This document shows positions 10,747-22,649 of a DNA stretch of 64,000 bases, in pieces; positions within the stretch are counted from its first letter, which is position 1, and the number at the start of each line of letters is the position of its first letter. The translations under genes were made by a program, and so were the position numbers. Under the pieces are notes generated by a model. The model ran no database searches, was not told where the DNA came from, and saw nothing but the letters and a program-made list of their open reading frames with translations. Location: the NCBI GenBank assembly GCA_036362985.1, contig JAYGXS010000001.1:18226007-18290006 (forward strand). The letters are read 5' to 3'. This DNA comes from Ligula intestinalis. Taxonomy: Eukaryota; Platyhelminthes; Cestoda; Diphyllobothriidea; Diphyllobothriidae.

Positions 10747-10786
<40 letters not shown>

Positions 10787-12686
10787 AGAGGTAATCCCGG
10801 ACGAATTGAATGGGATTATATGCTGTTTGATCTATCGCCTTCGGTGCATGCAGTTATTTGAATATGAATGACTATTTTATGTTCCATAGGGTATTGGCGT
10901 AAATAGTGAAGGTAAGGAGCTGAAGATTGTTTTCAGCCAATTGGATCGATATGTAAAACACATAAGCCTTACTGTTTTTATGTGAAATCTCTGTTCATTA
11001 AATACATAGACATGAAATAAAATGGCTCCTTTCCGAGCATCTAGCATTCCAAACTGGCGGGTGCCTATTTAGACAACCATAGCGAATACCTTACTATTAT
11101 TCCTGAACTGAAGCGAGAAAATTTAAAAATGGTCTGTACGGTAACCTAAACGGCCAAAGCGAATTAACAAGAATGCACAGGCGTCACATGCATTCCTAAT
11201 GAAAATAACGCAGAGATAGGCTGTTTTATTCATAGTTTCATCCTCTTAGATTCCAATAACCTGGGAAAATTTGCAGTTAGTTAGATCGGTCCGGGTTAGA
11301 AATGGTGAGTGTTCCTACGAATATCAGAATCCTGAACCTAATGAGCATTACATGTTTGTTTTGAAATTTTTCATGGAGAATTTTGGTTGTTCTTAAAGTT
11401 CATTTGCAGTATGATATAGCTTAATATCTTAAATTCAATGCCAAATTGCTACTAATCGATAAGAGCGCAAACAATATCTAGGTGACTTACAACCTGCTGA
11501 AAGGAATTTATAATTATATAACCAGAACAAGTCATCCTGAGTGTAGAAAAATGACCACGTGTTTGCGTTCTTACTCTGAAATGGACTATTTGAAGATAGT
11601 TTCTATTTGAAAATGAAGTATAAGTGGGGTAAGTTTGAATGCAAGTTTCAATTTATTTCCTTAGAGTAGTAAGCTCTTTTTTAAATTGGTTGGCACCGTA
11701 CAATCTCATACGGATGAAAAGTGCAGCACCACCTAGATTAATGGAACTGTAACTGTCAACGATGTCAAATAAGTCAAGAAACAGTTTGCTTCCTGTCCCC
11801 AAGCCTATCGATAAATTGCCATATTTTTTAAAAGTCCTACGTTTACATCAAAAGGGTTTCTGGTACGGCCTGCATTGCGAAGGACACAGTCAGTGGATAT
11901 TCGTATGGAACTAAACCGGCATTGGTCAGACGTCAGTTTATATAATTTTGTACGGATGTAAATCCCATAAGGCACGTCAAGCTGCCCTCCTCATAAAACT
12001 GCAATATGCCCCTTCACATGGGAAAGGAATATACTCTCCAAAAAATTACTTAAGCACTGTCCTAGTCCTCACACATTCTTTTTTACTTTTACTATAAGAG
12101 TAATCTTGTGTTTTAGTTCTGCCATATTAATGCCACTCTGAGAAGGTAAGGCTTGTGGTTACCTACATTATAGAAAATTGGCCCAAAGCTGATAAATGAA
12201 AATAAACACCAGAATAATTAGTTAATGTTTGTTTCAATATTCGGTTTTGCTGGTCTTACGACCCGTTTAAATTCTGCAACTGAAATAGATTTGAAACTCT
12301 TGAAGTATCTGAATTGTTACTCAGTTTTCGATATCTTATTCAGCAAAATGCAACATAATTGCATGCAAGCATATTTTAGCTTGGTTTAAGCATCGAAACC
12401 GCAGATGATTCGTACTTAAATAGATGTTAAGGAAAACGTAACCTTAGCTAGGTTTACATTTTCACCAACCTAGTTCTCTAAGCTGTGCGTCACTGATCCC
12501 TTTTTAGCGACGTCTCTAATGAACGTATTGATAGGTTCATTTGCACGCCTTTTCAGCGGACTACAAAATAAACTCACCTTTTTTCGTTTTGTTTCTTACG
12601 AAAGCAGGAGAAAGAAATGATGAATTAACAGATGGATGATATTTTGGAAGCACAAAAGGCAGATAAGCACTTCGCAAGTAATGAAT

Positions 12687-12692
12687 TTTAAT
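12687..12692 (-). promoter_or_regulatory. Candidate polyadenylation signal (ATTAAA) for the protocadherin
   Basis: An ATTAAA variant lies on the minus strand about 195 nt after the stop codon at 12887. A canonical AATAAA on this strand appears only much further on (near 11651-11656). Position is plausible, but in AT-rich DNA the hexamer alone is weak evidence. Confidence 0.22.
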
Positions 12693-12778
12693 GCATGATT
12701 GCGTGGCTTTCCAAATATCTGCAGCCTAACGTCTCCTGTGGTGGCCAAGGCGCAAAGCTCATACTTCTTGGCGCTATT

Positions 12779-12799
12779 ATCTCTCTCTCTCTCTCTCTG
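12779..12799. repeat. (CT)n microsatellite in the presumed 3' UTR
   Basis: About ten CT dinucleotides in a row, directly downstream (minus strand) of the terminal protocadherin exon. Confidence 0.85.
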
Positions 12800-12886
12800 G
12801 AAGACAAATCGGCCAAATTCTAGCAAAAATGATACAAGAAATTTCAAATATACATAGTGTACGCGTGTTGTCATGTATTCCGCTGC

Positions 12887-14016
12887 TCAGACGCAGTTAT
12901 TCATCAAGTCCTCCAGGGATATATAGTCAGACTGAAACAATTGCGAGGCAGTACCGCGCGGGTTAACGAAGCGTGGGAGACCAGAGTCCTCTTCTGCACA
13001 AACCCGCTGTGTGCTCCGAGTACAGGGCGTAGATTCTGAGTTTGCAAAACCAAATTCATTGTTTACGATTGGCAAATTGCCCTCTTCACTACGCGGTATT
13101 CCATGTCTGTCTGGTGTGCGCGCAAGGGTATTGTTGAGGCCTGACATCGCGGGCAGATCTTCTTTGTGAACTTCAGGAAACACGAGAACACCCTCTTCGC
13201 CACCAATTTTTGTCAAAACCATTTGCCGTCGGGCTGGCGGTGGAGTTTCAAGACCAGCACTCTGCGACGCGGAGGAGGAGGGTGACTTTGAACGTTCGGG
13301 TATATGACGGGATAGGGAGAAGGTTCCAGTGGAGGGCTGATGCTGCTGTTGCTGTAGGTGTTGCTCAGTGAGACCTTGTAAGGTTGCATCCATTGGCGCC
13401 AGGCCGTTTTGAGGAGTTCCTTCAGGCTGGAAGTTGCATGCGCTACTAGCGCTAGTGATAATAAAGTACTGATTGGGTCCTTGGGAGGCCGGACCGGAGA
13501 TGGTTGATTGACGCAGCTCGGGCTTTTTAGCATTACAAAGCAGAGCCGTATACTCACATTCAGGAGGCAGGAAATGTCGGTTTTCGAGGACATCGGTTGA
13601 CTCATTATCTTTCTTTACCGTCGACTGGCTTGCAGCAGCCGGACCACTGCTCTTCCTCTTCGCTGGTGGTGTGAGGAATGGTCGAATAGTGTTCCCAGGC
13701 GGTCGTACTAAGGTGCCTTGATGCGGATCAAGGATGATATAATGTTTTGCCATGTGCTGTGACTGCCGTTTTAATTGACGTGATTCATTCGAGGCATCTG
13801 TTCCCCTATGACCATCACTCTTTTTGCCCGGCGCAGGTGATAATCTGTCAGTTCTTTTGGTTTTGACTTGTTTGAGGGAGGATTTGGCCAGTGTGTTGCT
13901 CTTCTGTTTTCCCTCGACCACTGGAACTGCCGGGGCACCACCGATGGTTGATGTCACAACAGCAGACGGTGGGACTCCCGGAAAGAGTAGGTACCGCATG
14001 GACTCCACACTGTCAG
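12887..14016 (-). CDS. Probable terminal exon of the protocadherin: cytoplasmic domain
   Basis: The minus-strand open frame runs to a stop at 12887-12889. A good acceptor (T-rich tract, then TTTAG) ends at 14017, so the exon starts at 14016 with the last two bases of a split codon (phase 1). That is exactly the phase left by the donor at 39561; the joined codon is Ala, and 375 residues follow. The encoded segment is hydrophilic and has no domain I recognise. It is rich in Ser, Pro, Gln and basic residues, with a QQQQ stretch, PPARR and PPAKRK clusters and acidic patches near the C-terminus, typical of disordered cytoplasmic tails of protocadherins. It has far higher coding character and GC content than its surroundings. 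The upstream Met in the same frame (14065) is followed by a hydrophobic stretch that could mimic a signal peptide, so an independent small secreted-protein gene is the alternative. I prefer the tail exon because strand, phase, acceptor and composition agree. Confidence 0.68.
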
Positions 14017-14065
14017 CTAAAGTTAAAAAAGTATATATTACTAAAAGGCAGACTAGGAGTTTCAT

Positions 14066-17000
14066 GCTGTGTTACTTCACTGAAAATCGGGCAACCAAAC
14101 GGCGCAAAATTGCAACTTTATAACTAAAAATGTCTTTACATTTGTTAACTTTATTGCCTTTCATATCTGATTCACTTAACCTTACAGCATGTGAGGTCAA
14201 AGATGATCATAGATGAAAGTGGGTAAAACTAAACCCATTTCATTTCAACCATGGTTATAAAACAAGAAGAAAGTATTTATGGGTAAATGTTATTCATCAT
14301 TCTGTTGAAACCAGGTGAGCAAAATATCGTTGCCGTAAGAACTTTAAATAATGCGTTTTTTCTGTGAAGCTGAGGAACGAAGGGCTATACTGCCATCCTA
14401 CCATACGAAGTCAAAGGGTTGTCTAGATATTGACTGGGTACGCATTATGACAGAAAACGCCGCGACATTTTGACTGTCGTTACCGAAGATGTCCAAAATT
14501 TACCCCAGAACTATGTGGGCTTAGGGATTCTGACTTGCGGATTAACCATTTTAAAGTGATAATAGTCGTATATAGTATCTATTGCACTCTGCCGCTGTCC
14601 AGGCAGTATCGAAGCGATGCGAAATGTAAATTGCTGGAGGCAGTTGGCAAACATGTTAAAGTTTCACAGAGAGGACTTACGAAAATTAAGATTTCAGTAG
14701 CTATGGGGACCTTAAACCTGCAAAGTCGTTGTTTGAGTAAACCTTTCCTATAGTATACGCTCAGTGCATGCGATGCTCTGTCAACTGTACCAACAAATGG
14801 AAGTACTTCATCGGGTTTTAACGACCTTCACGAAGAAACTGGTCAAATATTTGGTGCATTTCCTGGACTTTGAGATGCTGTTTCCTAAGAACTGTTCTTC
14901 AACAGCGGAGACACCGGAGTAATCAACCAAATACCTCTCTATTCACTGGCAATAAAAATAACGGCCAAATAAATTGTCAATTTATACAGAAGATAGGTTG
15001 AATCTTCAGGATGGATGCTGGCTGCTACCTTACGTTAAATGACGTCATCAGTTGCGCCATCTACAACTCAACAGAGCGAAGAACATTATAGCAAAGGAGC
15101 AATGAATGTTCCCAACAGCACCTCCCTCTAACAGACAGCTCATGGAAGTTGCATACAAGTGGGAACTTCTGATGCCGAAAATCTATAAGAAGAGTAATAC
15201 GCATCCATCGCATCTACAGTTCTGAGAGCGCTGCAAACAAATTCCTAAATTTGTAAATGTTTAATTATTTCTCCAATACCAGCGGTAACGCATTAACGAA
15301 AACTTATAAATAATAATGAGCAACATAAGTCATGTTAAGAACTTAAAATAATTATACGAAGTACTAAGCGTTTGTTAAGAAAAATAAAATTTTCTCGATA
15401 AATCCCAGCTTGTGGAGACGTCAAAAATGGCTATAAATTAGATCAAAAATTTTTAATAGTTTGTTAAGTAAAGCACTTAAAGCAACCACTTTCTTTATAC
15501 GGAAAGCACTTGTCTTTAGTCAAAACATTTTGTATGCATGGTAATTATTGCTAACTTATATATTGAATATGTTTGAAGAAATTATCTGTTCTTTGCGCTC
15601 ATTTTTAGTGGCTATACTGATAAGTTGTTAATTTGCCCTTCTGTTCATTATTTTCATCTAAACCTTTAAAATAAGATGTAACTTTACAGCATTTACCGAA
15701 AAAGCGAGCTTTTGGATATTATTTCTAAATCAGATGGCGATGGTGGTCAAATTTAGAAATGTTTCAAAACAACAAACCCCATTTTTGAGCATACAACATA
15801 TCTGCTATATACCATGCATATCGTCATTTCTCAGATTAATAAGAAACGTTTTCATAATAAGTAACCTCTTGAAAAGGTGCCTTAGTTGGATATTGAGCTG
15901 ACGAACTTCCGCATATAATAACTTTTTCCAAGGTAATTTCACAGGGAAATCGGGGATGTTTGACAATTTCTTTAATGTATCTGAAGAAAAACGATTACAT
16001 TTGACTAGAGATGGAAGAACATATTCTTCCTATTTATAACCGATTATTTTTTCGCTTAAGTAGATTTATTCAGAGATGCGTAATACACGTGCAAATGCAA
16101 AAAACAGGCCACGTTTATGACCATATTTAAAAAAATGCGTTTTTCTTCTGTCTATTCCGTTGCTCAATAATACTTAAGCGGAACCTATTGTTTACAAAAA
16201 AGCATGTTTTTACCTGACTTAAATATAATAAAGCCTTATTTAACTATCCTCCGCGGTAAAATGTATGGCAATTTTTGGTTATGTGCAAAGTCAGAGGTTA
16301 GGTTTAAAACAAACGCGTCGAATATTTGTATTACTGCATTTTGTTCAATAAAACTTAACAGCATAGCGAAATATAGTTTTTTATCTTCTATTGGTGTTTG
16401 TTTCTGAGAAAAAATGCGATTACTCAAAGTTTAGTTAAGTTCCATTTGATCAAATTCGCACAAATTTTTCAGTACTGGAAGAGATTATTATTAAACCTTT
16501 TATTATTAATTGTGGAATTCTTCCACAGCACACTGTATGAAAGAAGCCAATTTCGTCTTGTCTTTCCTTATAGCATACGGAATTCCTTTATCTAAACGTA
16601 CTCATGATTTAGCAAAACTGAGAGCTTATTTCCCCTAATTACTTAAACCAACAGGGCATTTTTCTTATCAAAAGCCCTTCTCATTAATAAATCTACCCAG
16701 TTGATCAAAAATAACCTGTTCACATATATACTAAACTAACAAGTTTAATTTCGCTCTGATTTCCGTTTGCAGGATTTGCAGATCTGTACTTCATAAAAAA
16801 TTTGCATCGAAGTTAACCAGAAAAGGAACATAAAATTATGTAGTTGAGACACATACAGCGTGAATACGCCACAAAAGGTCAATATAAATTCCCTATATTT
16901 GATGCACTGCCATGCAAACAGCAGTTTAATATGTTTAGTCGAACCCTCACTAGTCCTTTAGCGCGAAACATACTGCATGCTAATTGTTGGGCGTTAAAAA

Positions 17001-18754
17001 TAAGTCACATTTGAAAAATCTTTTTTATTTGTTAAAGATTTTGGTGCTGGAGGCGTGCATTTGGCAAGGTGTTGTATATTAGATTGTGTTTCATATTGAG
17101 ATTTCTAACCTAAAAGGTCATGATTTAGCGAATAAAGTATGCTTGGCCAGAATATAATTAATTTTTGATCATCTTTCATAGACAGAAAATGAATTCACTA
17201 CTGTAGTCAGCAGTGTACCGGTTTTATGCATGCAAATGCTGCAGCAACAGAGAGAAACACTATTACTCCACTGAAGAATATTTGGATGATTTCCTAAAGT
17301 TCAAATGTACTTTCGTCTTTATAAATAGCACAGAAGCAAAGCAGCCCAAGGAGTACAGTCTTGGAAAGATTTAATCCACAAATTAATTTGAAATGTAATG
17401 TGCAAACAAGCACATACTGAATGCATGCCAGTTCGAAAAGAAGCATTACTTCGTTAGACTGCGTCTGAAGGATGGGGACACGCACTTATCATGAAGTAAG
17501 CCATTCCTTACAAAGCTAAACACATTCTAAACTGGATACGCACGCATCTGTAAACCTTGCGTTCATAAAAATGGGCGGAACGGCCTGATTTATTATCGTA
17601 AAATATAACCTGTTTTTCAGTCAGGACTTTAGAGTACAATTTAACAAAGGCCGACGGGTGATTTCAAACGCTACGGGAAGTGGCGTCGTAAAAATTTTCT
17701 TACATTTCTGGGAGGTCTGAATCAGAAAAGTCCAAACTTCTCCCACCCCTGGTTCTTGGTGGTAAAGAGCTTAATTTCGAAGAGGGAATCAGTTCCCTTA
17801 CTAAAATCGTAGAACTTGGCCACGCATATAGCAAATCACTTCTTTTCTACGACAGGCCATTTGAACATTGCAGATGAATGCAAATCCAAATGCTATGAAG
17901 TTAAGTTTTGACCAATTAAACAATAAAATCTTCCGATAGCATTAAGGCACTTCTAAATAGTCTATTGCAGGTTACATTTTTAAGAAATATTTTTAAACGC
18001 CTCAAGACAGACAAATGCTAACATTCAAGAAAGTATAAATAAATTATAAATAATTTTAGTGAATTAAAGTTCCTTTTTCGGCATTTTGTAATATTGTAAC
18101 AGAGAGGATATTTTTCCGAGGTCGCCCGGTAACTGTCATTCATAATTTTAGGACCAGGATATAGAAAAGTACACTTCTACAACCCGCACGGCTACAATAT
18201 TAAAAATCAGAAAGGCTCGTTGGTCGTCATCTAATGTACTAGTTACGGATCAGCCCCAAATTTGTGAATACCACCCGAGAGAAGCTAGTGACTGTATTTA
18301 TGCAGAAAATGGAGATGCAGAACTGTAAGCAGGATAAAGGGAAATTTGGGCGGATACATCTAGTGATGTTACACACATTGACTATGTTTGTGTATGATTA
18401 TTAATCTTAAAAAATACTGGACAAATATATTTCGAAGAAAGTGACATTTGCATTAAAGAATGGCTTCTTGTCGCATTATTCTCTTTTCAGTCAAGGGAAT
18501 GCTAGGCCAGCAATTGGCCGCCACAACTAAATAGGAGATGGACATATCATCTCTCTGCACCTCTCACCCCACCTTATTATATATACTTGAACAAGATGAC
18601 GGGTTAATCAACGTCTTCTCGGTTAGCACACCCAGTCCGTATGGATAACTGCCAGTAGTCTATTTTTGCCTTCAAAGACGGCCATGGACAAATCCAACCC
18701 ATCAGACAGAGTTCCGCAAATATTCCCATGGTTAATATTAGAAGTCAGTTTTTT
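14066..18754. other. Intronic AT-rich sequence, nothing recognised
   Basis: Only short chance ORFs on both strands; no repeat landmarks shared with other parts of the window were noticed. Confidence 0.45.
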
Positions 18755-18796
18755 CTTGGCAAACAATTGTTTTCAGCAACTCTTCATCAGACCAAA
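18755..18796 (-). ncRNA. Minimal type I hammerhead ribozyme in a SINE-like repeat
   Basis: Minus strand: stem I strand UUUGGU (18796-18791); core CUGAUGA (18790-18784); short stem II AG-AGUUG-CU (18783-18775); core GAA (18774-18772). Stem III is AAC-AAUU-GUU (18771-18762), H17 is U (18761), and the second stem I strand GCCAAG (18760-18755) pairs with UUUGGU. Cleavage would fall between 18761 and 18760. All conserved core positions are present; the weak point is the two-base-pair stem II. Related copies at 22.97 and 44.03 kb keep the layout in degraded form. Confidence 0.62.
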
Positions 18797-19090
18797 CATT
18801 TGCAAGGGAAATTGACGCTGTACATAACAATAAAAGTTTGAATAGATAGAAAAATCAATAACTATCTAACACGGGTGCTGATTGGCCAACGCGGACTATG
18901 TCAGTTTGCGCATGTAGGCCATGTCAGCGTGTTGGTTGAGGGATTGTCGCTTGTTGGGAGGGGCGAAATCCTATCGCCACCTGGTGTCGGTTTAGGCCAT
19001 GGAAGTGACAGAGCTTGTGCAGAGTCTTCTGACAGCGTCAATTTCCCTTGCAAATGTTTGGCCATCAGACAGAATATTTTTTTGCCCATG
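18755..19090 (-). repeat. SINE-like repeat (family with 3' hammerhead), copy 1
   Basis: On the minus strand the repeat passes landmarks CACTTCCATGGCC and CAGGTGGCGAT (about 18975-19005) and ends with the hammerhead at 18755-18796. The same landmarks in the same order occur at 22650-22990. Its outer parts form an inverted repeat: ACATTTGCAAGGGAAATTGA with CGCTG at 18796-18820 is repeated in reverse at about 19034-19060. No tRNA-like promoter was recognised. Confidence 0.55.
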
Positions 19091-19999
19091 AGCCAGAAAT
19101 GGTCATTCCAGTCTTCCCTTTTTCTTTGTCAGGTCCACCTTACTATTCTATTCGCTATGAGCTCCAAAATACAACAGGACATGCATGTCCCGTAACTAGA
19201 TCTGTGAACCCCACAGTGCCAGAATGAAATCGATTTTATAAAGAACACTTTATTCTGTCCAAAATATTGAACAAGTTGGCCGGTCAAGTAAAGCAATTTG
19301 ACACTGTTTGGCAATTTATATTCTAGAGCCCTTGTACTATCCGCATTTAATTTAGACATCTCAGGATAGAAACTGCTGTTTCACTACAAATATTAATGTA
19401 CCGTAACTACTGCCCCGTCCCATAGGTAAGTGTATATATCTACCTATTTTGCAAACGAAGCACGCAATGTCATCATCCCTGAAAAGGCCTTATTGGCAGA
19501 GGTTTCAGATTCACAATCCCTTATGTTTGTTGTAAGTTGTCTTGCTTTTGTAAGTGCTTGTTTTTACCTAGCACCAAACAGGATGAGTCCGTTTTGACTG
19601 ACAAGGTGGTGAAAATATGTTCTTGCACCACTTACTCTTTTATGAATTCTTCCACATCAGCAGCTTTCAATTTACCCCCACCGAAGGGCCAGTTCTAACC
19701 ATCTGTCTGAAGGCGACGATTACTGCTAAAGTTTCAATACGTACCAGTTAGTTTTGGCAGAAGATTTATAAGTGAATGTTCAAAGAGGTGATTTATAACG
19801 AAAGAGCCTAATGTTGAATTTTAACTGGCTTATCAATTTTCCATTGAATAAATTTCCATTAGCAGAAGGTTTTCACGGGCCTTCTGGAAGCTCAGGCTTA
19901 GCAAGCTTGGTAAGATACAGGTGGTCAGTCATCGCCTGTAATAGCTAAACGCGCTTAATGCGCATCTTCGGAGTGGTGAGGTAACCTTTTAGAGCCTCG
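19091..19999. other. Intronic sequence, nothing recognised
   Basis: The last 150 bases may be earlier, frame-shifted parts of the LINE that starts to be readable near 20000. Confidence 0.4.
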
Positions 20000-20541
20000 G
20001 ACGTGTTAGCGAAAGTCTATGGATCCGACATGACATCTCCATCGCTATTAATATTCGTGTATACCATGAATCCATCCGGTCAGTCCTCCTCTGTGGATGT
20101 GAATTCTGGGCTGTACGCGCCTAAGATGAGCGAAGACTGAAGGTCTTTGACCGCTGTTGCCTGAGGACCATCCTGCGAGTTAATTATAGCGACTTCATCT
20201 CGAATGAGACAGTTCACACCCGCTGCGATCGTATCATGAGGATAAATCAGGCCATTCAAGAAGGGCAACTGAGGTGGTTTGGGCACGGTCCCCGTCGACC
20301 GCCCAACGAGCTTTGCTACGCTTCCCTCGATGCGGCGCAGCAGCCTACCTGGAGGCGTCGAAGAGGAGGACAGCCGAAGACTTGGTTCAACACCGCCATT
20401 CAAGACATGAAAGAAGTTCTTGGACATCCTTTCTTCGGTATCTGTCGCTGGAGAAGAGAATGAATGGAGCTCTCCAGATCCGCTGCCACCAATCTTTATA
20501 CACGGAGAGGTACCATCCGTGATATCGTTGAGGCCGGCTAG
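20000..20541 (+). pseudogene. Non-LTR (RTE-like) retrotransposon, C-terminal end of RT polyprotein
   Basis: One frame from about 20017 to the TAG at 20539-20541 reads LWIRHDISIAINIRVYHESI, then RSVLLCGCEFWAVRA. After a TAA it reads DERRLKVFDRCCLRTILRVN, YSDFISNETVHTRCDRIMRI, QLRWFGHGPRRPPNELCYAS, RRRRGGQPKTWFNTAIQDM and GICRWRRE. A TGA (Trp in relatives) follows, then MELSRSAATNLYTRRGTI and DIVEAG. This is the familiar 3' end of endonuclease/reverse-transcriptase LINEs abundant in flatworms. Only two stops and no frameshift in about 157 codons suggest a fairly young, 5'-truncated copy. It lies in the protocadherin intron, antisense to the gene. Confidence 0.85.
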
Positions 20542-22475
20542 ATCAGACATGATCACAACTGCAAAAAGTATGAGTAAGGAGGTAGAGGAGAGTTCGCTTA
20601 GCGTAGGATTTGACATGGTTTGATCTCTAATCTAACGTGTTCGTGATAAAGTGAGTGATCACCTTGTCCTACTATTTAAGAGTTATTTCTGTCGTGTAAG
20701 AAGCTGACACACTGGGACAAATAAACCCTTGGTTAAGTTTCTTATATATAACCACTTCAGTTCAGATCTGGGAGTCAATAAAGTTGCTCTTTAAACTAAA
20801 AAAATCAGTCATTGTGTTTATGTCGAAGGGACTTCTCTCAGGGCACCGTTTTATCTGGGGTTTATTTGACTCCTGCAATAAATATTTTTAAATATTTAGA
20901 GAGCCAGAACATCATGTAGGGCACAGACTTCCTTAGGAACTTCAATTCGAATGACGTACAAACATCTGGATTTGATCATCTCAAGATTTGAATGGCTATT
21001 TATGTATACTGATAGTCTTGTATGTCCTTAACCCCTGTTCAATCGTGTTCCTCACGTTATATGAATCCAAAACATTTGCCATCCACCTTGAAGGTACTCA
21101 GTGTAGGAAAATGGAAGAGTTTCTGTAACGTATCATTGGTCACATCTATCTTTGACGCAAAAAGCTCATTCAAAATTTACCCTATCAAGCAGCATAACAG
21201 GTGACACCGAAAAAGCTACAGAACACGGATGGGTTCAGTTTGGTGAGTAGTCGTTGTATTTATTCTCCCTCTGTGGGAAAAAGGCGACAATGAAGTCTTG
21301 TTCTTAAATAGGATCAACTTAAAAGGAAAACAATTTATGATTCTATAGAAAAAAAAACCCTGGTTATTTAACGTGAGGCAATCTTTGCGTGATAAAGAAT
21401 CAAAATCAGGTCGACGAGTATTGAGGGCCGTGTCATTACAATGAGGCAAACCAGACCGTATTAACTTACTCCAGGATGGCTAACTATTCACGTGCCAGTA
21501 CTAATACCGACTCGCAGAACAATAGGAGAACTAATATCCCTTGCTTAAGCGATCAGACTGCCAACGTCCTAATTTAAAGAGGACCAGGAAGATTGAGCGA
21601 ACTGGCGAATTATTGACGGAGACTCTACTGCAGTTTCTCATTCAGTCGTTTCACCTAAATTGTCTTTGTTTATCCACGATAAGGCTTTCGTCTCCTGGGC
21701 GTGTTTATTGATGCGTGAAGAGCTAAGCTAATTCGTTTTTTCATATGTTTCCTTTTTTTACCGTAGATTATGACCTTATCCAAAAATTGAGCATGCTTAT
21801 GCAGTTACCTATCAGGTAGTGTTACACATCAGTACGCTTTTAATATGTTTAAAATGCAAAGCCTTGAAAAAATAAGTGATTTCATACTGTATACAATGAT
21901 AGTGCATAAAATATGAATAGAAAATCGATAAACACAGGATGTCCTCATTTGCTTCATACATAGCTAACAAGCTTAATGACGTGTGTAGATTAAATTCACA
22001 CTTGGTGCTGAAGTAACTTTACGTTCCTTATGAGGTCATTTATTCTGGAATGAATTGTAGACTATCACATACCGAGGGTCAAGTGTTACCTACGAAAAAT
22101 CTGCAAGTGAGCAATGCCTTAAAGGACAGGGGTTATAGTAAGGCAATTAAAACTAAAGCACTGGGAGATAGCTAACTTGGGGATACAAAACGACAGCGAT
22201 CTCATAAGAGTTATGTTGAACTGATATCAGTTCAGTCCTAGACGAATTAACTTGATACAAGCGATAATAATGCAGGATGCCTAAATAAATTCAAGCCAAG
22301 GTGCAAGAAAAGCCCATTTCCTTCAGAATCGGTGTGCATTGAATAAAAATAATTGCATCTGATGTTGACTTGATTCCCTTAATTAACACTGGCTGTTGAC
22401 CATGCATGTTTCTTCGTTTCTGTCCATACTAAAGGACATTACTCAACATGAAAAACACTTGCAAAATGTGAGAAG
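20542..22475. other. Intronic AT-rich sequence, nothing recognised
   Basis: Short ORFs without motifs. The first bases after 20541 may be the LINE 3' UTR. Confidence 0.4.
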
Positions 22476-22547
22476 TAAATATGATTGCTGGGATAAGAAC
22501 TTTCTTTGCCTAACGTTGCGCATTCCCTTGAGGATCAATCATCAGAG
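22476..22547 (-). repeat. Dispersed hammerhead-like motif with conserved 3' tail
   Basis: Minus strand: GTCTCTGATGATTGATCC, then GCAACGTTAGGCAAAGAAAG and CCCAGCAATCAT. It is the same family as 8799-8885, with GAAA mutated to GCAA. Confidence 0.4.
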
Positions 22548-22649
22548 ACAATAGCAAAAACTTACAAAATGGGTTTGAACTATCCCAAAGCGTAATTTTT
22601 AAGTTCGGCAAAATGGCAAATATAAGGTGCTTTTTTACAGAACTAAGGT

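Larger units (their letters stand above)
10246..10784. repeat. Two tandem 263-bp repeats separated and ended by (TA)n: retrozyme-like array
   Basis: Copy 1 (about 10258-10490) and copy 2 (about 10521-10747) align end to end at high identity with a period of 263 bp, measured from the GTTTCGGGCT landmark at 10298 and 10561. (TA)n tracts lie between the copies (about 10492-10512) and after copy 2 (about 10750-10783), with a shorter AT tract before copy 1. Each copy carries a hammerhead core on the minus strand. There is no coding capacity. Tandem monomers of this size with one type I hammerhead each are the hallmark of animal retrozymes. Confidence 0.8.
10785..12886. other. Downstream flank of the protocadherin, nothing coding recognised
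   Basis: AT-rich. The portion nearest 12886 is presumed 3' UTR (see the polyadenylation candidate and the CT repeat). Confidence 0.4.

Noticed and set aside
13213..13605. 130-codon minus-strand ORF
   Set aside because: Alternative frame within the terminal protocadherin exon; no motif of its own.
14017..14065. Met at 14065 as the start of an independent secreted protein (MKLLVCLLVIYTF leader)
   Set aside because: The leader-like stretch is the translated polypyrimidine tract of a splice acceptor, and the acceptor phase matches the protocadherin donor. Kept as the stated alternative.
20080..20616. 178-codon minus-strand ORF
   Set aside because: It is the antisense shadow of the LINE reading frame on the plus strand, which carries recognisable protein motifs.
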